Shown here: piece after piece, positions 34,078 through 42,805 of the stretch
Position numbering within the stretch: the first letter of the stretch is position 1
Layout: every line of letters starts with the position of its first letter
From: Cyanobacteria bacterium SIG26
GTDB taxonomy: Bacteria; Cyanobacteriota; Vampirovibrionia; Gastranaerophilales; Gastranaerophilaceae
Assembly: GCA_015152555.1 (NCBI GenBank)
Contig: SUTS01000003.1
Location: 93,143 to 157,142 of the forward strand
Direction: 5' to 3'
DNA length: 64,000 nucleotides
Notes under the pieces: generated by a model
Told to the model about the DNA's origin: nothing
What the model saw: only the letters and a program-made list of their open reading frames with translations
The model's database searches: none
Program-made: the position numbers and the translations under genes

Positions 34078-34923
34078 TTACTTAAAAATATTAAAAAAGA
34101 TTAATGTAAAAACACCCATAACTACACAATAATAACCGAAAAAATTTAATGTAAATTTTGATATAAATTTCATAAAATATTTTATACATAAATATCCAAC
34201 AACAGCAGAAACTAAAGTTCCAAGAATTATCGAAGTCCAATTGTAAGTTAGAGCCTCAGCAATATCAATTTTTACTAAAGGATAAACCATTGAAGCACCC
34301 AAGATTATCGGAATACTAAGTAAAAACGAATATCTTGCAGAAGTTTGCCTGTTCAAGCCCAAAAACAAACCCGTTGCAATTGTCCAACCGGAGCGAGAAA
34401 ATCCGGGCAATACCGCTAACCCCTGAGCTAACCCTATCAACAAAGCTTGCTTTAGATTTACAGACTCTGATTTATCTTGATTTTTCTTTGATAAGTACTC
34501 ACTAAAAAATAATACAACACCTGTTAAAATTAACAATCCGCCAACAAGCGCAGGATGAAATACTAAATGATTAGCAACCTCATTGAACGGTAATGCCAAA
34601 CAAATTGTTATGAAGGTACCAGCAATAATATACAACCCTAATTTTGTTTGAGGATTTGTATAATCACGTGTTTTTAAAGAACTAAACAAGGCTTTACAAA
34701 TTTCTAAAATATCTTTTCTAAAAAATATTAACACCGCAACTAACGTACCCAAATGCAACATTATATCAAAGAAAACTTCTTCATTTGAGTGTTCAACTAT
34801 CGGAAGATTTTTAAATACTTTATAAAAATTAGAAGTAAAAACAAGATGAGCCGAACTTGAAATCGGCAAGAACTCACTCAATCCCTGAACTATCCCCATT
34901 AAAATTGATTGTATTAAATTCAT
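34078..34923 (-). CDS. uppP: Undecaprenyl-diphosphatase
   Basis: BacA/UppP recycles the C55 lipid carrier for peptidoglycan and LPS. The catalytic motifs are clear: QGLSEFLPISSSAHLVF near the start (EFLPISSSAH) and GLAQGLAVLPGFSRSGWTI in the middle (PGFSRSG). 281 aa and about eight membrane helices are normal. AGAGAGAAT precedes the ATG. It is followed on the same strand by queD-kdsC-kdsD upstream, so it may be part of a loose envelope cluster. Confidence 0.95.
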   Translation of the reverse strand: MNLIQSILMGIVQGLSEFLPISSSAHLVFTSNFYKVFKNLPIVEHSNEEVFFDIMLHLGTLVAVLIFFRKDILEICKALFSSLKTRDYTNPQTKLGLYIIAGTFITICLALPFNEVANHLVFHPALVGGLLILTGVVLFFSEYLSKKNQDKSESVNLKQALLIGLAQGLAVLPGFSRSGWTIATGLFLGLNRQTSARYSFLLSIPIILGASMVYPLVKIDIAEALTYNWTSIILGTLVSAVVGYLCIKYFMKFISKFTLNFFGYYCVVMGVFTLIFFNIFK

Positions 34924-34950
34924 TAAAATTATTCTCTCTTTCTAAAAGTA

Positions 34951-35313
34951 TTATTCCGCTTCAAAATAAGAACAACAAGAACTTTGAGTTTCCCAAACGG
35001 TAATTTTACTTAACTGAACGATTTTTTCTTTTAGCTTAGAATAAATATAAGCAGATATCATTTCACTTGATGGGCTTTCACCTTTAAATTCAGGTAATTC
35101 ATTCAAATCTTTATGATCCAAAGTAGCCAAAACAGCGTTCAATTCACGTTTCAAGACTTTATAATCAATTAAAATATTACTTTGATTTAAAGACTCACCT
35201 TGCACAAAAGCTTCAACCATCCAATTGTGACCATGTTGATTTTCGCACTCACCTTCATAATTTAACAAATGATGAGCTGCAGAAAAAAATGCTTGTGTTT
35301 TTATTTCGTACAT
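34951..35313 (-). CDS. queD: 6-carboxy-5,6,7,8-tetrahydropterin synthase-like
   Basis: A 6-pyruvoyl-tetrahydropterin synthase-family enzyme, here probably QueD in queuosine/preQ1 synthesis. Zinc-binding His residues are in FFSAAHHL and QHGHNW, the catalytic Cys precedes the HGH (ECENQHGHN), and the end motif VWETQSSCCSYFE carries the substrate-binding Glu. 120 aa is normal. The start is set at 35313 because AGAGGG lies just upstream. No queC or queE is adjacent. Confidence 0.9.
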   Translation of the reverse strand: MYEIKTQAFFSAAHHLLNYEGECENQHGHNWMVEAFVQGESLNQSNILIDYKVLKRELNAVLATLDHKDLNELPEFKGESPSSEMISAYIYSKLKEKIVQLSKITVWETQSSCCSYFEAE

Positions 35314-35337
35314 ATATCCCTCTACTTTCAATTATTA

Positions 35338-35826
35338 CTAATTTTGTGCATCAAATATAAAGTCGCAAAGCTCACGAACTGCGCCTTTCCCGCCACATCG
35401 TTCGGCTTTATAATTACAAACTGCTTGAACTTTTGCAACCGCATCATTTGGACATGCGGCTATTGCAACTTTATCCAAAATACAAATATCAGGTTCATCA
35501 TCACCCATATACGCTACCTGCGAAAAATCCAACCCGTATTTTTGCATAATACCTTCTAATATAGGTAACTTATTGCGAACACCTTGATAAACTTCTGTAA
35601 CCATTAAATCCGTTGCGCGCCTGTCAACAGTTCCATTACGACGACCTGTGATAATTGCAGTAATAAAACCGTTCTTAGCCATCTTTGCTAACCCATGACC
35701 ATCTTTGGCATTAAACGTTTTATACTCAATGCCATTTTCATCATAAGTAATACTACCATCTGTCATTACACCGTCAACATCGAACGCAAGTAATTTAATA
35801 TTTTTCGCCAATTCATTCAATGACAT
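35338..35826 (-). CDS. kdsC: KDO-8-phosphate phosphatase
   Basis: A HAD-family phosphatase of KDO synthesis for lipopolysaccharide. The motifs are LLAFDVDGVMTDG (nucleophile Asp), AIITGRRNGTVDRRA (motif II), and YMGDDEPDICIL (motif IV). The C-terminal RCGGKGAVRELCDFI is typical of the KdsC tetramer. 162 aa is normal. Its ATG overlaps the kdsD stop by one base. Confidence 0.95.
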   Translation of the reverse strand: MSLNELAKNIKLLAFDVDGVMTDGSITYDENGIEYKTFNAKDGHGLAKMAKNGFITAIITGRRNGTVDRRATDLMVTEVYQGVRNKLPILEGIMQKYGLDFSQVAYMGDDEPDICILDKVAIAACPNDAVAKVQAVCNYKAERCGGKGAVRELCDFIFDAQN

Positions 35827-36806
35827 TATGCAACACCTGCTCTTAACAAATCATGAACATGAATAACTCCCGCCGGAATATTATTCTCATCAACGACAGC
35901 CAAAGCCGTAATTGAATATTTTTCCATCAAATTCAAAGCTGAAGCAGCATAGGCATCTGAGGTAATACGCTTTGGATTAAGCGTCATTACATCTCTAACA
36001 GATAAGTCAGAAGTATTTTGGAATTTGATAATAGTTCTTCTGATATCACCATCAGTTAAAACGCCAACTAACTGACTTGATGAATCAATAATCATTGCCA
36101 TACCCAGTTTATATTCAGATATTGTATTTAAAACAGATGTAAAAGATTCTGAATCAGAAACAATTGGCATTTTATCACCAGTAATCATTAAATCTTTAAC
36201 TTTATAAGTTAAGCCCTTACCCAATTTGCCGGACGGATGAAACATTAAGAAATCTTCTTTTGTGAAACCTTTTTTCTCCATCAAACAAACGGCTAAAGTA
36301 TCGCCCATTGCTAAAGTTGCGGTTGTACTTGCTGTAGGTGCTTTTCCCAAAGGACAAGCTTCCTTTTCTACAGAAATATCTAAAGTAATATCGCTTGCTT
36401 TTGCTAATGTGGAATTCATATTGCCGGTCATACCAATCATAAGACAACCAAAACGTTTAATTAACGGCAATAAATTCATCAACTCTTGAGTTTCTCCGCT
36501 ATTTGATATTGCAATAATAACATCTTCCCTTGTTATTACACCGGAATCTCCATGAGTACTTTCAGCAGGATGTAAAAAATACGATGGAGTACCTGTTGAA
36601 GACATCGTTGCAGCAATTTTCTTACCAATAATACCGGATTTCCCCATACCTGTAACTATTACGCGACCTTTGCAATTGTATAAAATATCAATTGCTTTTT
36701 CAAAACTTTCGCCAATATTACGTTTTAAAGATAAAATAGAACTTGCTTCTACATCTAACACTTCATTTGCTAATTCATTAATTCTACTTAAAGTCATAGT
36801 TACCAT
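35826..36806 (-). CDS. kdsD: Arabinose-5-phosphate isomerase
   Basis: Converts ribulose-5-phosphate to arabinose-5-phosphate, the first step to KDO. The SIS domain is at residues 30-170 (GRVIVTGMGKSGIIGKKIAATMSSTGTPSYFLHPAESTHGD), then two CBS domains at about 200-320. The start is placed at 36806, where GAGGTGGAT precedes the ATG; the longer frame lacks a ribosome site and contains a TATAAT instead, which could be the promoter. It is coupled to kdsC, supporting KdsD over GutQ. Confidence 0.94.
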   Translation of the reverse strand: MVTMTLSRINELANEVLDVEASSILSLKRNIGESFEKAIDILYNCKGRVIVTGMGKSGIIGKKIAATMSSTGTPSYFLHPAESTHGDSGVITREDVIIAISNSGETQELMNLLPLIKRFGCLMIGMTGNMNSTLAKASDITLDISVEKEACPLGKAPTASTTATLAMGDTLAVCLMEKKGFTKEDFLMFHPSGKLGKGLTYKVKDLMITGDKMPIVSDSESFTSVLNTISEYKLGMAMIIDSSSQLVGVLTDGDIRRTIIKFQNTSDLSVRDVMTLNPKRITSDAYAASALNLMEKYSITALAVVDENNIPAGVIHVHDLLRAGVA

Positions 36807-36912
36807 ATCCACCTCACTTAACTCTATCTGATTATACAACAAATATCATACAATTGCAGTATCTTTACAAAAATTTTATCAAAATTTACGAAATAATACC
36901 GATAGAATAAAT

Positions 36913-37089
36913 ATGAAGAACACAGAATTTATTGACTTGAGTCATTTATCAGTATTCGAAGCTATAAACAAGATAATAACACTTTCAATAAACGGTCACC
37001 GAAAACTCCGTTGTAAAGTTGCTAACTCTTGCGTTGAATCTATTATGCATGAGCTACCGATTAAACATCATCAAATCGAATTTATCTAA
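36913..37089 (+). CDS. Small unknown protein (58 aa)
   Basis: A 58-codon frame on the plus strand between two minus-strand genes. It begins MKNTEFIDLSHLSVFEAINK, continues with a predicted helix and a basic middle (NGHRKLRCKVANSC), and ends HHQIEFI. It contains two Cys. There is no clear Shine-Dalgarno; a TAGAAT box lies just upstream. Its stop is 4 nt before the stop of the M16 peptidase gene. The balanced amino-acid pattern and regular codon use suggest a real gene. Confidence 0.5.
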   Translation: MKNTEFIDLSHLSVFEAINKIITLSINGHRKLRCKVANSCVESIMHELPIKHHQIEFI

Positions 37090-37093
37090 AAGG

Positions 37094-38419
37094 TTATTCC
37101 GGCATTAATACTGAAATTACGGCATTATCAACTGACAAATACGACTTAATCGTATTTTCCAAATCCTCAATTGTAATATCATCTAGATAAGTCAAATAAT
37201 CTTCTATTAATTTCAAATCATCACAGACGGTCATATAATAACCGATTGTTTCACCAATTTCAGAAACAGTCTCGGCAGAATATGCAAATCTTGATTTAAT
37301 ACGTTTTTTAGCCTTAGAAAGCTCATCTTCGGTGATTTTTACATCAATCAAATTCTTCAATTCCATTTTAACAAGTTCAATCGCACGATCTTTAAAATCA
37401 GGATTAAAATTAGCTTGAATAAAGAAATTATTGCCGTCTTTAAACTGGTAATGTTCTGAACTTATTACATTGAAAATTCTCTCAGGCAGTTTCTCAATTA
37501 AATTTTGCTGCAAACGAGAACTTGTACCATCTCCAAAAATCAAACTAACAATATCAAGAGCAATTGACTCTTTTAGGCTTGAAGCTTTTGGACCTAACCA
37601 ACCAAACATTAAATAAGCTGTTTGAACATTCGCTTTATTTTCAACATATTTTGTTTGTGAAGTTGGTTTGTCAATTTCGTGTTCAACTCGCGGACTTGAA
37701 ATTCTATTTTGGAATGTAAATTTATCACAAACAGTCTTTAAAACCTCATCGTGATTAAAATCTCCAACAATAATTGTTGTAACATTCTCAGGAGTATAAA
37801 ACTTTCTGTAATAGGCATCAATTTCATCCCTTGTAACTTGGGATATAATTTCAGGCGTTCCGATTACATCACGTTTATATGGGTGATTAGTATACATATT
37901 GCGATTACAAGCATTATAAACTTTAGTCCAAGATTGGTCCTTACGCATTCTAATTTCTTCAATTACGACATGACGCTCCCTTTTATCTGTAACAGTATTA
38001 TCATTTATATCAAACGGAGAACCCAATTCTTCATCCGGGAAAATAGGATCCATCATCATATCCGCATGCAAATCCAAGGCCAAATCAAAATCTTTATTAT
38101 CAATACCTTTTGGCAATGTAACATAATAAAACGTATAATCTTTCCATGTAGCAGCGTTTACAATTGCGCCTTTAGATTCAAGCATTCTATCAAACTCACC
38201 GACTTTATAAGCATGTGTACCTTTAAACATTAAATGCTCAAGAAAATGTGAAATACCATTATTTGTATCATCTTCATTTATCGAACCGGTCTTAACCCAA
38301 GATGATACATTTACCATATCACCTTCTTTATGAGCCAAAACGATTTTATGACCGTTTTCTCTTTCATATATTTCAACATCTTTTGTTAAAAACGGATATT
38401 TTACTAAAGTTTTATTCAT
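37094..38419 (-). CDS. M16-family zinc peptidase
   Basis: A pitrilysin/processing-peptidase-type enzyme. The inverted zinc motif H-x-x-E-H is in GISHFLEHLMFKGT, near residue 45, with the downstream Glu in the VVIEEIRMRKDQ region. A second M16 domain (residues 180-400) includes TIIVGDF and YLMFGWLGPKASS. 441 aa matches single-chain bacterial members such as YmxG/MppA. There is no signal peptide, so a cytoplasmic location is likely. The start is the ATG at 38419 with GAGGA 7 nt upstream. Confidence 0.93.
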   Translation of the reverse strand: MNKTLVKYPFLTKDVEIYERENGHKIVLAHKEGDMVNVSSWVKTGSINEDDTNNGISHFLEHLMFKGTHAYKVGEFDRMLESKGAIVNAATWKDYTFYYVTLPKGIDNKDFDLALDLHADMMMDPIFPDEELGSPFDINDNTVTDKRERHVVIEEIRMRKDQSWTKVYNACNRNMYTNHPYKRDVIGTPEIISQVTRDEIDAYYRKFYTPENVTTIIVGDFNHDEVLKTVCDKFTFQNRISSPRVEHEIDKPTSQTKYVENKANVQTAYLMFGWLGPKASSLKESIALDIVSLIFGDGTSSRLQQNLIEKLPERIFNVISSEHYQFKDGNNFFIQANFNPDFKDRAIELVKMELKNLIDVKITEDELSKAKKRIKSRFAYSAETVSEIGETIGYYMTVCDDLKLIEDYLTYLDDITIEDLENTIKSYLSVDNAVISVLMPE

Positions 38420-38481
38420 GTACAAATCCTCATTTATTTAATAACTATATTATACCATAATGCAAAAAGTTTTGTTTAATA

Positions 38482-38487
38482 TATAAT
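38482..38487 (+). promoter_or_regulatory. -10 box 7 nt before the nanE ATG
   Basis: Perfect TATAAT followed by 7 nt and ATG at 38495; no Shine-Dalgarno and a poor -35. Consistent with a leaderless nanE mRNA. Confidence 0.45.
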
Positions 38488-38494
38488 TTCATGT

Positions 38495-39193
38495 ATGAAA
38501 AATATAATAAATCAACTTAAAGGAACAGTAATAGTATCAGTACAAGCAATGCCATCAGAGCCTCTTTATTTGGAAAAATGTATGGCAGCAATGATGAAAT
38601 CTGTTGTAACCGGCGGAGCCTCAGCTTTAAGAGTTGCCGGCGTAAGAGATGTTAAAAATGCAAAAAAACTATTTGATGTTCCAATTATTGGCATAACCAA
38701 ACCAAACATCATTCCGAAAAATTGGAAAGAAATCGTTTATATTACACCGACAATTAAGGACGTAATAGACTTAATTGAAGCCGGTGCTGATATTATTGCT
38801 TGCGACGGGACACAAAGAAAACGACCTAATGGTGAAAAACTTGAAGACTTGATAAAATACATTCATATTAATAAAAGACTTGCTATGGCAGATGTTTCAA
38901 CTCTTGAAGAAGGTATTGAAGCAGAGAAAGCAGGTGCAGATATAATATCTACAACGCTTGCCGGTTACACTTTAGAATCATCAAGCTCACCTTCAGACGG
39001 CCCTGATTTTGGACTACTTGAACAACTTGTAAAAAACACTAAAAAACCAGTGGTTCTTGAAGGTAGAATATGGGAACCTGAACAAGTCGACAAAGCCTTT
39101 GAACTCGGTGCTCATTGCGTTGTAATAGGTTCTGCAATTACCAGACCACAACTTATAACAAAAAGATTTGTTTTCAGAAATAAAAAGAACTAA
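38495..39193 (+). CDS. nanE: N-acylglucosamine-6-phosphate 2-epimerase
   Basis: Converts ManNAc-6-P to GlcNAc-6-P in sialic acid/ManNAc catabolism. Family motifs: VSVQAMPSEPLY at the start, GGASALRVAGVRDV, PIIGITKPN, GADIIACDGTQRKRP with the catalytic region, MADVSTLEEG and the phosphate-binding AHCVVIGSAITRP at the end. 232 aa is normal. It is followed 21 nt later by nanK, which supports the role. No sialate lyase or transporter is seen in the window. Confidence 0.95.
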   Translation: MKNIINQLKGTVIVSVQAMPSEPLYLEKCMAAMMKSVVTGGASALRVAGVRDVKNAKKLFDVPIIGITKPNIIPKNWKEIVYITPTIKDVIDLIEAGADIIACDGTQRKRPNGEKLEDLIKYIHINKRLAMADVSTLEEGIEAEKAGADIISTTLAGYTLESSSSPSDGPDFGLLEQLVKNTKKPVVLEGRIWEPEQVDKAFELGAHCVVIGSAITRPQLITKRFVFRNKKN

Positions 39194-39214
39194 AATAAGA
39201 ATAAAAGGAAGTAT

Positions 39215-40096
39215 ATGAAAAAAGCTTTAGCTATTGATGTTGGCGGAACAAAAATTTATTACACAATAATAAACCAAAACGGGGAAATTATTGATGAAAT
39301 AAAAAAATATGCCACACCTAAAACATTTGACGAAATTAAAAAAACATTCCAATCAATTATACAAGAATCTGAAGATAAAGTTGATGTAATAGCATTTTCA
39401 ACTTGCGGGGCCGTGAATAATGAAAACTCAGGTATTGTCGGTTCAACAGGCAATATTGCAAAAGAATATCCTACATTAGAATTTCAAAAACTTTCACAAA
39501 AACCGGTATTTGTAGAAAATGATGCAAATTGCGCAGCATGGGCAGAGCATAAGCTCGGCGCATCAAAAGATTATTCGCATTCTGTTATGCTTACACTTGG
39601 TACTGGCGTAGGCGGAGGAATAATTATAGATAATAAACTTTTAAAAGGTAAAAACGGAGCAGCCGGAGAAATGCATTTTAAGATGAGAACAGACAAACAT
39701 CGGAAATGTTCATGCGGTTCTTGGGATTGTTTTGAAGCTTACGCATCAGGTACTGGATTAAAACTTACAGCAGAAGAAATATCAAAAAGAACCGAAATTA
39801 CAACCTATGATGTAATAGAAGGAATCAAAAACAATGACCCGCTTATGATAAAAATATTTGAGCAATGGCAAACTGATATTACTGACGGTATTGTCGGGTT
39901 GGCAAACATCTTTGATCCTGATTGCTTTGTTCTATCCGGTTCTATGGCAGAATTTGTTGATACAAAACTAATTCAAGAGAATGTAAATAAACAAATAGTA
40001 ACAACTCCGACAAAAATATTCAAAGCGACAACCGGCAATTATTCAGGGATGATTGGCGCGGCATTACTAGCTTTAGAAAGGTGTAACAATGGGTAA
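39215..40096 (+). CDS. nanK: ROK-family sugar kinase, probable ManNAc kinase
   Basis: 293 aa with the ATP-binding start AIDVGGTKIYY, the catalytic VENDANCAAWAEH, the GTGVGGGIIIDNKLLKGKNGAAGEMH loop with the Glu-x-x-His of ROK kinases, and the zinc Cys cluster CSCGSWDCFEAYASG. Adjacent nanE makes ManNAc the likely substrate, but glucokinase-type ROK enzymes look similar. AAAAGGAAG precedes the ATG. It overlaps the next gene by 8 nt. Confidence 0.9.
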   Translation: MKKALAIDVGGTKIYYTIINQNGEIIDEIKKYATPKTFDEIKKTFQSIIQESEDKVDVIAFSTCGAVNNENSGIVGSTGNIAKEYPTLEFQKLSQKPVFVENDANCAAWAEHKLGASKDYSHSVMLTLGTGVGGGIIIDNKLLKGKNGAAGEMHFKMRTDKHRKCSCGSWDCFEAYASGTGLKLTAEEISKRTEITTYDVIEGIKNNDPLMIKIFEQWQTDITDGIVGLANIFDPDCFVLSGSMAEFVDTKLIQENVNKQIVTTPTKIFKATTGNYSGMIGAALLALERCNNG

Positions 40097-40313
40097 ATCA
40101 AAAACAAGAATTTTACGAAAAGGCATAAATGACCAATTTACTCGGATGACAAGAGAAGATGCAATTAATGAAGTTGCACACTTGCTCAATTCCAATAAAA
40201 ACACCCAAGCACACAATCTTATTACAATGTTTGGTATTGAAGCAGAAGAAGCTCTAGAAGCCGGAGCAAGCTATGAAGCCGTTATTGCTATGAAAAACAT
40301 TTTTAACAAATAA
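40089..40313 (+). CDS. Small unknown protein in the nan operon (74 aa)
   Basis: A short helical protein, basic at the N-terminus (MGKSKTRILRKGINDQFTRM) and then amphipathic (AINEVAHLLNSNKNTQAHNLITMFGIEAEEALEAGASYEAVIAMK). No signal or membrane segment. It overlaps nanK by 8 nt with GAAAGG upstream of its ATG and is followed 2 nt later by the prenyltransferase gene. It is thus part of a four-gene unit. I do not recognise it. Confidence 0.7.
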   Translation: MGKSKTRILRKGINDQFTRMTREDAINEVAHLLNSNKNTQAHNLITMFGIEAEEALEAGASYEAVIAMKNIFNK

Positions 40314-40315
40314 TT

Positions 40316-41293
40316 ATGAAAAAAATAATAAACATATTTAAAATAATAAAATTTTGGTTTAACTGTGCAAGAGTATACTCTTTACCGATAACAATCTTAA
40401 ATGGATTAGTTATATTTATTTTCGCCCTAAAACAAGGCGGGAATCCATACTTAGGACTTCTTGCAATTCTAGGTAGCAGTTTGGTACACATGGCAACAAA
40501 CTTAATTGATGATTATTTCGATTATAAAATATTACTCAAAGATAAAAACTATATTAATTCCGCTCAAAACTGTAAATGCTTATACTTAAAAAACGGTCAA
40601 GCAAGTACTAAAGAATTGAAATATGCTATTTTGGCATTTTTGACACTTGCAGGCATTATTGGTGGAGCATTATTTTTCCTATCAGGCCCATACGTATTAT
40701 TACTTGCCATAATTGGACTAATTATCGCATTAACCTATCAAAAATTTTCACTTAAAGGGTTGGGCGAAATTGCTGTAATAATAGCATACGGACCGCTTCT
40801 GTATGAAGGGATTTACTATGTAATGACAAACCATTTTTCGCTAGATGTTTTACTCCTTTCATTAGCATGTGCTCTTTTTACAAATTCAATACTATACGCT
40901 CACATGCTTATGGATTTCGATGGAGATAAGTGTTCTCACAAAAAAACGCTTTGTACATATCTGAAAACAAAACAAAATGCACTAAATTTTATTTTATTTT
41001 TCTATATTGGCGGATATCTTTTGATTTCCATAATTGCGTTTAAAACCGAGAATTATTGGTACTTACTAACCTTTTTAACAATACCGCAAGTCGCAGAATT
41101 ATTTTATCTACTTGAAAAATACAATAAAAACAACAAACATTTACCAAAAATAAAAATTTGGCATTATCCTCTTGATAATTGGAAAATTCTCTCGAAAACA
41201 GATGACGCTCCATTCTATTTTAGATTTTTTTATGCAAGAAATATCATGACTAATTTCATGCTTCAAACATGTCTAGCTATAATTCTTAACTAA
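40316..41293 (+). CDS. UbiA-family prenyltransferase (MenA-like)
   Basis: A membrane protein of about eight helices with the two Asp-rich motifs of UbiA enzymes: NLIDDYFDYK near residue 68 (N-x-x-x-D-x-x-x-D) and MLMDFDGDKCSHKKTL near residue 200. The order and the KTL after the second motif resemble MenA (1,4-dihydroxy-2-naphthoate polyprenyltransferase), which would place it in menaquinone synthesis. The GQAS segment after the first motif also fits MenA. Other substrates are possible. It is last in the nanE-nanK unit, an odd combination. Confidence 0.82.
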   Translation: MKKIINIFKIIKFWFNCARVYSLPITILNGLVIFIFALKQGGNPYLGLLAILGSSLVHMATNLIDDYFDYKILLKDKNYINSAQNCKCLYLKNGQASTKELKYAILAFLTLAGIIGGALFFLSGPYVLLLAIIGLIIALTYQKFSLKGLGEIAVIIAYGPLLYEGIYYVMTNHFSLDVLLLSLACALFTNSILYAHMLMDFDGDKCSHKKTLCTYLKTKQNALNFILFFYIGGYLLISIIAFKTENYWYLLTFLTIPQVAELFYLLEKYNKNNKHLPKIKIWHYPLDNWKILSKTDDAPFYFRFFYARNIMTNFMLQTCLAIILN

Positions 41294-41467
41294 ACCCATA
41301 ATAATGTTAAGTTTTATTAACATGATAATATCGCCAAAACCCTTATTACATAAGCCTTTTAAAAATCATTATATATTTCTGATATAAAAAATAGCACTTT
41401 TTTATATCCAAAATTGTTTATATATATGTAAGGACTTAAACAATATACAATAAATAAAGGAGAATAT

Positions 41468-41656
41468 ATGGCCAGAGTACTAATTTCAATGCCGGAAGAT
41501 TTTTTAAACAGAATCGATCAAATTGCAGACGGCGAAAACCGTTCAAGAAGTGAATTAATCCGCGAAGCTTTAAGAACTTACATCTATAAACAACGGATTA
41601 AAGAATCAACAGGTGCATTACAAAATGCAAACCTATTGGAAACAATGTTGGGATAA
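41468..41656 (+). CDS. Ribbon-helix-helix transcription regulator (62 aa)
   Basis: A CopG/MetJ/Arc-type DNA-binding protein: beta strand ARVLISMPEDFLNRI, then helix DQIADGENRSRSELIREALRTYI, the classical RHH layout. AAAGGAG sits 6 nt before the ATG. No toxin gene follows; the next element is a strong terminator, so it is a solo regulator and not the antitoxin of an intact pair. Confidence 0.88.
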   Translation: MARVLISMPEDFLNRIDQIADGENRSRSELIREALRTYIYKQRIKESTGALQNANLLETMLG

Positions 41657-41696
41657 TCAAGGTCAGGAAAAAGGCGAACAGATTTGGGATGAACAT

Positions 41697-41731
41697 TATA
41701 GAAGCCCTCGATTATATCGGGGGCTTCTATA
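41697..41731 (+). terminator. Rho-independent terminator
   Basis: Arms TATAGAAGCCC (41697-41707) and GGGCTTCTATA (41721-41731) followed by TTTT, 40 nt after the RHH gene. Confidence 0.85.
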
Positions 41732-41817
41732 TTTTATTAATATAACTTTACAAAAAGGCAAATTTTACAAAAATTATAACTTTATATAAATAGGTAGAAA
41801 TAGGGAATATATGCGTT

Positions 41818-42783
41818 ATGCTAACACCGGAGCAAACATATAAACAACAAAACGTCTCAAACAACACGTACAGGCAGCAAACAAATAATGCTACCGTACC
41901 GACTACACCAACTCCGGCTACTCAAAATACGACATATCAGCAACCGCAACAGCAATGTGTACCTCAATGTTGTTATTACTACCCTGCCAATATGTCACCT
42001 GTATATTATCAACCGGTTCAAACAGGAGCAACATGTGTTCCGCAACCAAACATACAACCGGCAGGACAAACAATACAACCAACCAGTCAAAATACTTACT
42101 GGCCACAGGCATATTATTATCCGCCGATTTATACACAACCAATGCAAAATAGCGGAATACAAGTACCTGCAACAACCGCAGGGGTTAATATACAGATAAT
42201 AAATCCGGCAGTTAATGCAGGAGGAGCATGTCCAACAGTAATACCTCCTACAACAACACCGGTTCAACAACCTGTCCCACCTAGCAATGGCGGAAATGGC
42301 GGAAATGGTGGTAATGGCGGAAACGGTGGCGATGGTGCGAACGGAATTGATGGAAAAACCGCAACCGAAAAACCAAAAACAGAAAAAAGAAAAATTATCC
42401 AATTAACAGATGATTACATAAAAAGCCTTGAAAACTTCTTAAATAGTCAAGATAAAGCAAACAGAATATCTGCAGCAAAACAAGTTTATGAAAGATTAAA
42501 AGAAGATGATTCAAGAGCTAATGATAAAGCTTTAACTGCATTAATAAACAAAATGTTACAAGACCCATCTGAAGAAGTCAGATTTATAGCCTTAACAGCT
42601 CTTGATGGCCGCCACGTTACCGGAGACCAAAAATCAGTAGAAATATTAACACAAATGCAAAACTCTAAAAAAGGCTTCGGAGGAGAAGCAAAAGACGCAA
42701 GTAACATCCTACTAAAAATGTCAGGAAAAGTTATAGAAAAAGAATTTGAAGTAAAAGAAGATAAAAAAACAAAAGGTGCATAA
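41818..42783 (+). CDS. Gln/Pro/Tyr-rich protein with HEAT-like C-terminus (321 aa)
   Basis: Residues 1-150 are low-complexity: Gln, Thr, Pro, Tyr and Asn with several Cys pairs (CVPQCCYYYP). A Gly-Asn repeat follows (GGNGGNGGNGGNGG, about residues 160-175). The C-terminal 120 residues form paired helices (NRISAAKQVYERLKEDD, SEEVRFIALTALDG) resembling HEAT repeats. There is no Sec signal. An AGGGA site lies somewhat far (about 12 nt) upstream. It looks like an adhesive or phase-forming protein fused to a helical repeat domain. Function unknown; it is followed 22 nt later by a small membrane protein. Confidence 0.75.
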   Translation: MLTPEQTYKQQNVSNNTYRQQTNNATVPTTPTPATQNTTYQQPQQQCVPQCCYYYPANMSPVYYQPVQTGATCVPQPNIQPAGQTIQPTSQNTYWPQAYYYPPIYTQPMQNSGIQVPATTAGVNIQIINPAVNAGGACPTVIPPTTTPVQQPVPPSNGGNGGNGGNGGNGGDGANGIDGKTATEKPKTEKRKIIQLTDDYIKSLENFLNSQDKANRISAAKQVYERLKEDDSRANDKALTALINKMLQDPSEEVRFIALTALDGRHVTGDQKSVEILTQMQNSKKGFGGEAKDASNILLKMSGKVIEKEFEVKEDKKTKGA

Positions 42784-42805
42784 TATAATTAAATTAAGGT
42801 AGATT

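Noticed and set aside
41468..41656. Antitoxin of a toxin-antitoxin pair
   Set aside because: The RHH fold is right, but a strong terminator follows and no toxin-like gene is adjacent on either side.
42286..42345. GGCGGAAATGGTGG-like short tandem repeat
   Set aside because: It encodes the Gly-Asn linker of the 41818 protein; not an independent element.
41995..42402. Cys/Trp-rich minus-strand frame
   Set aside because: Shadow of the Gln/Pro/Tyr-rich gene; its composition is the direct complement of repetitive codons and it has no ribosome site.
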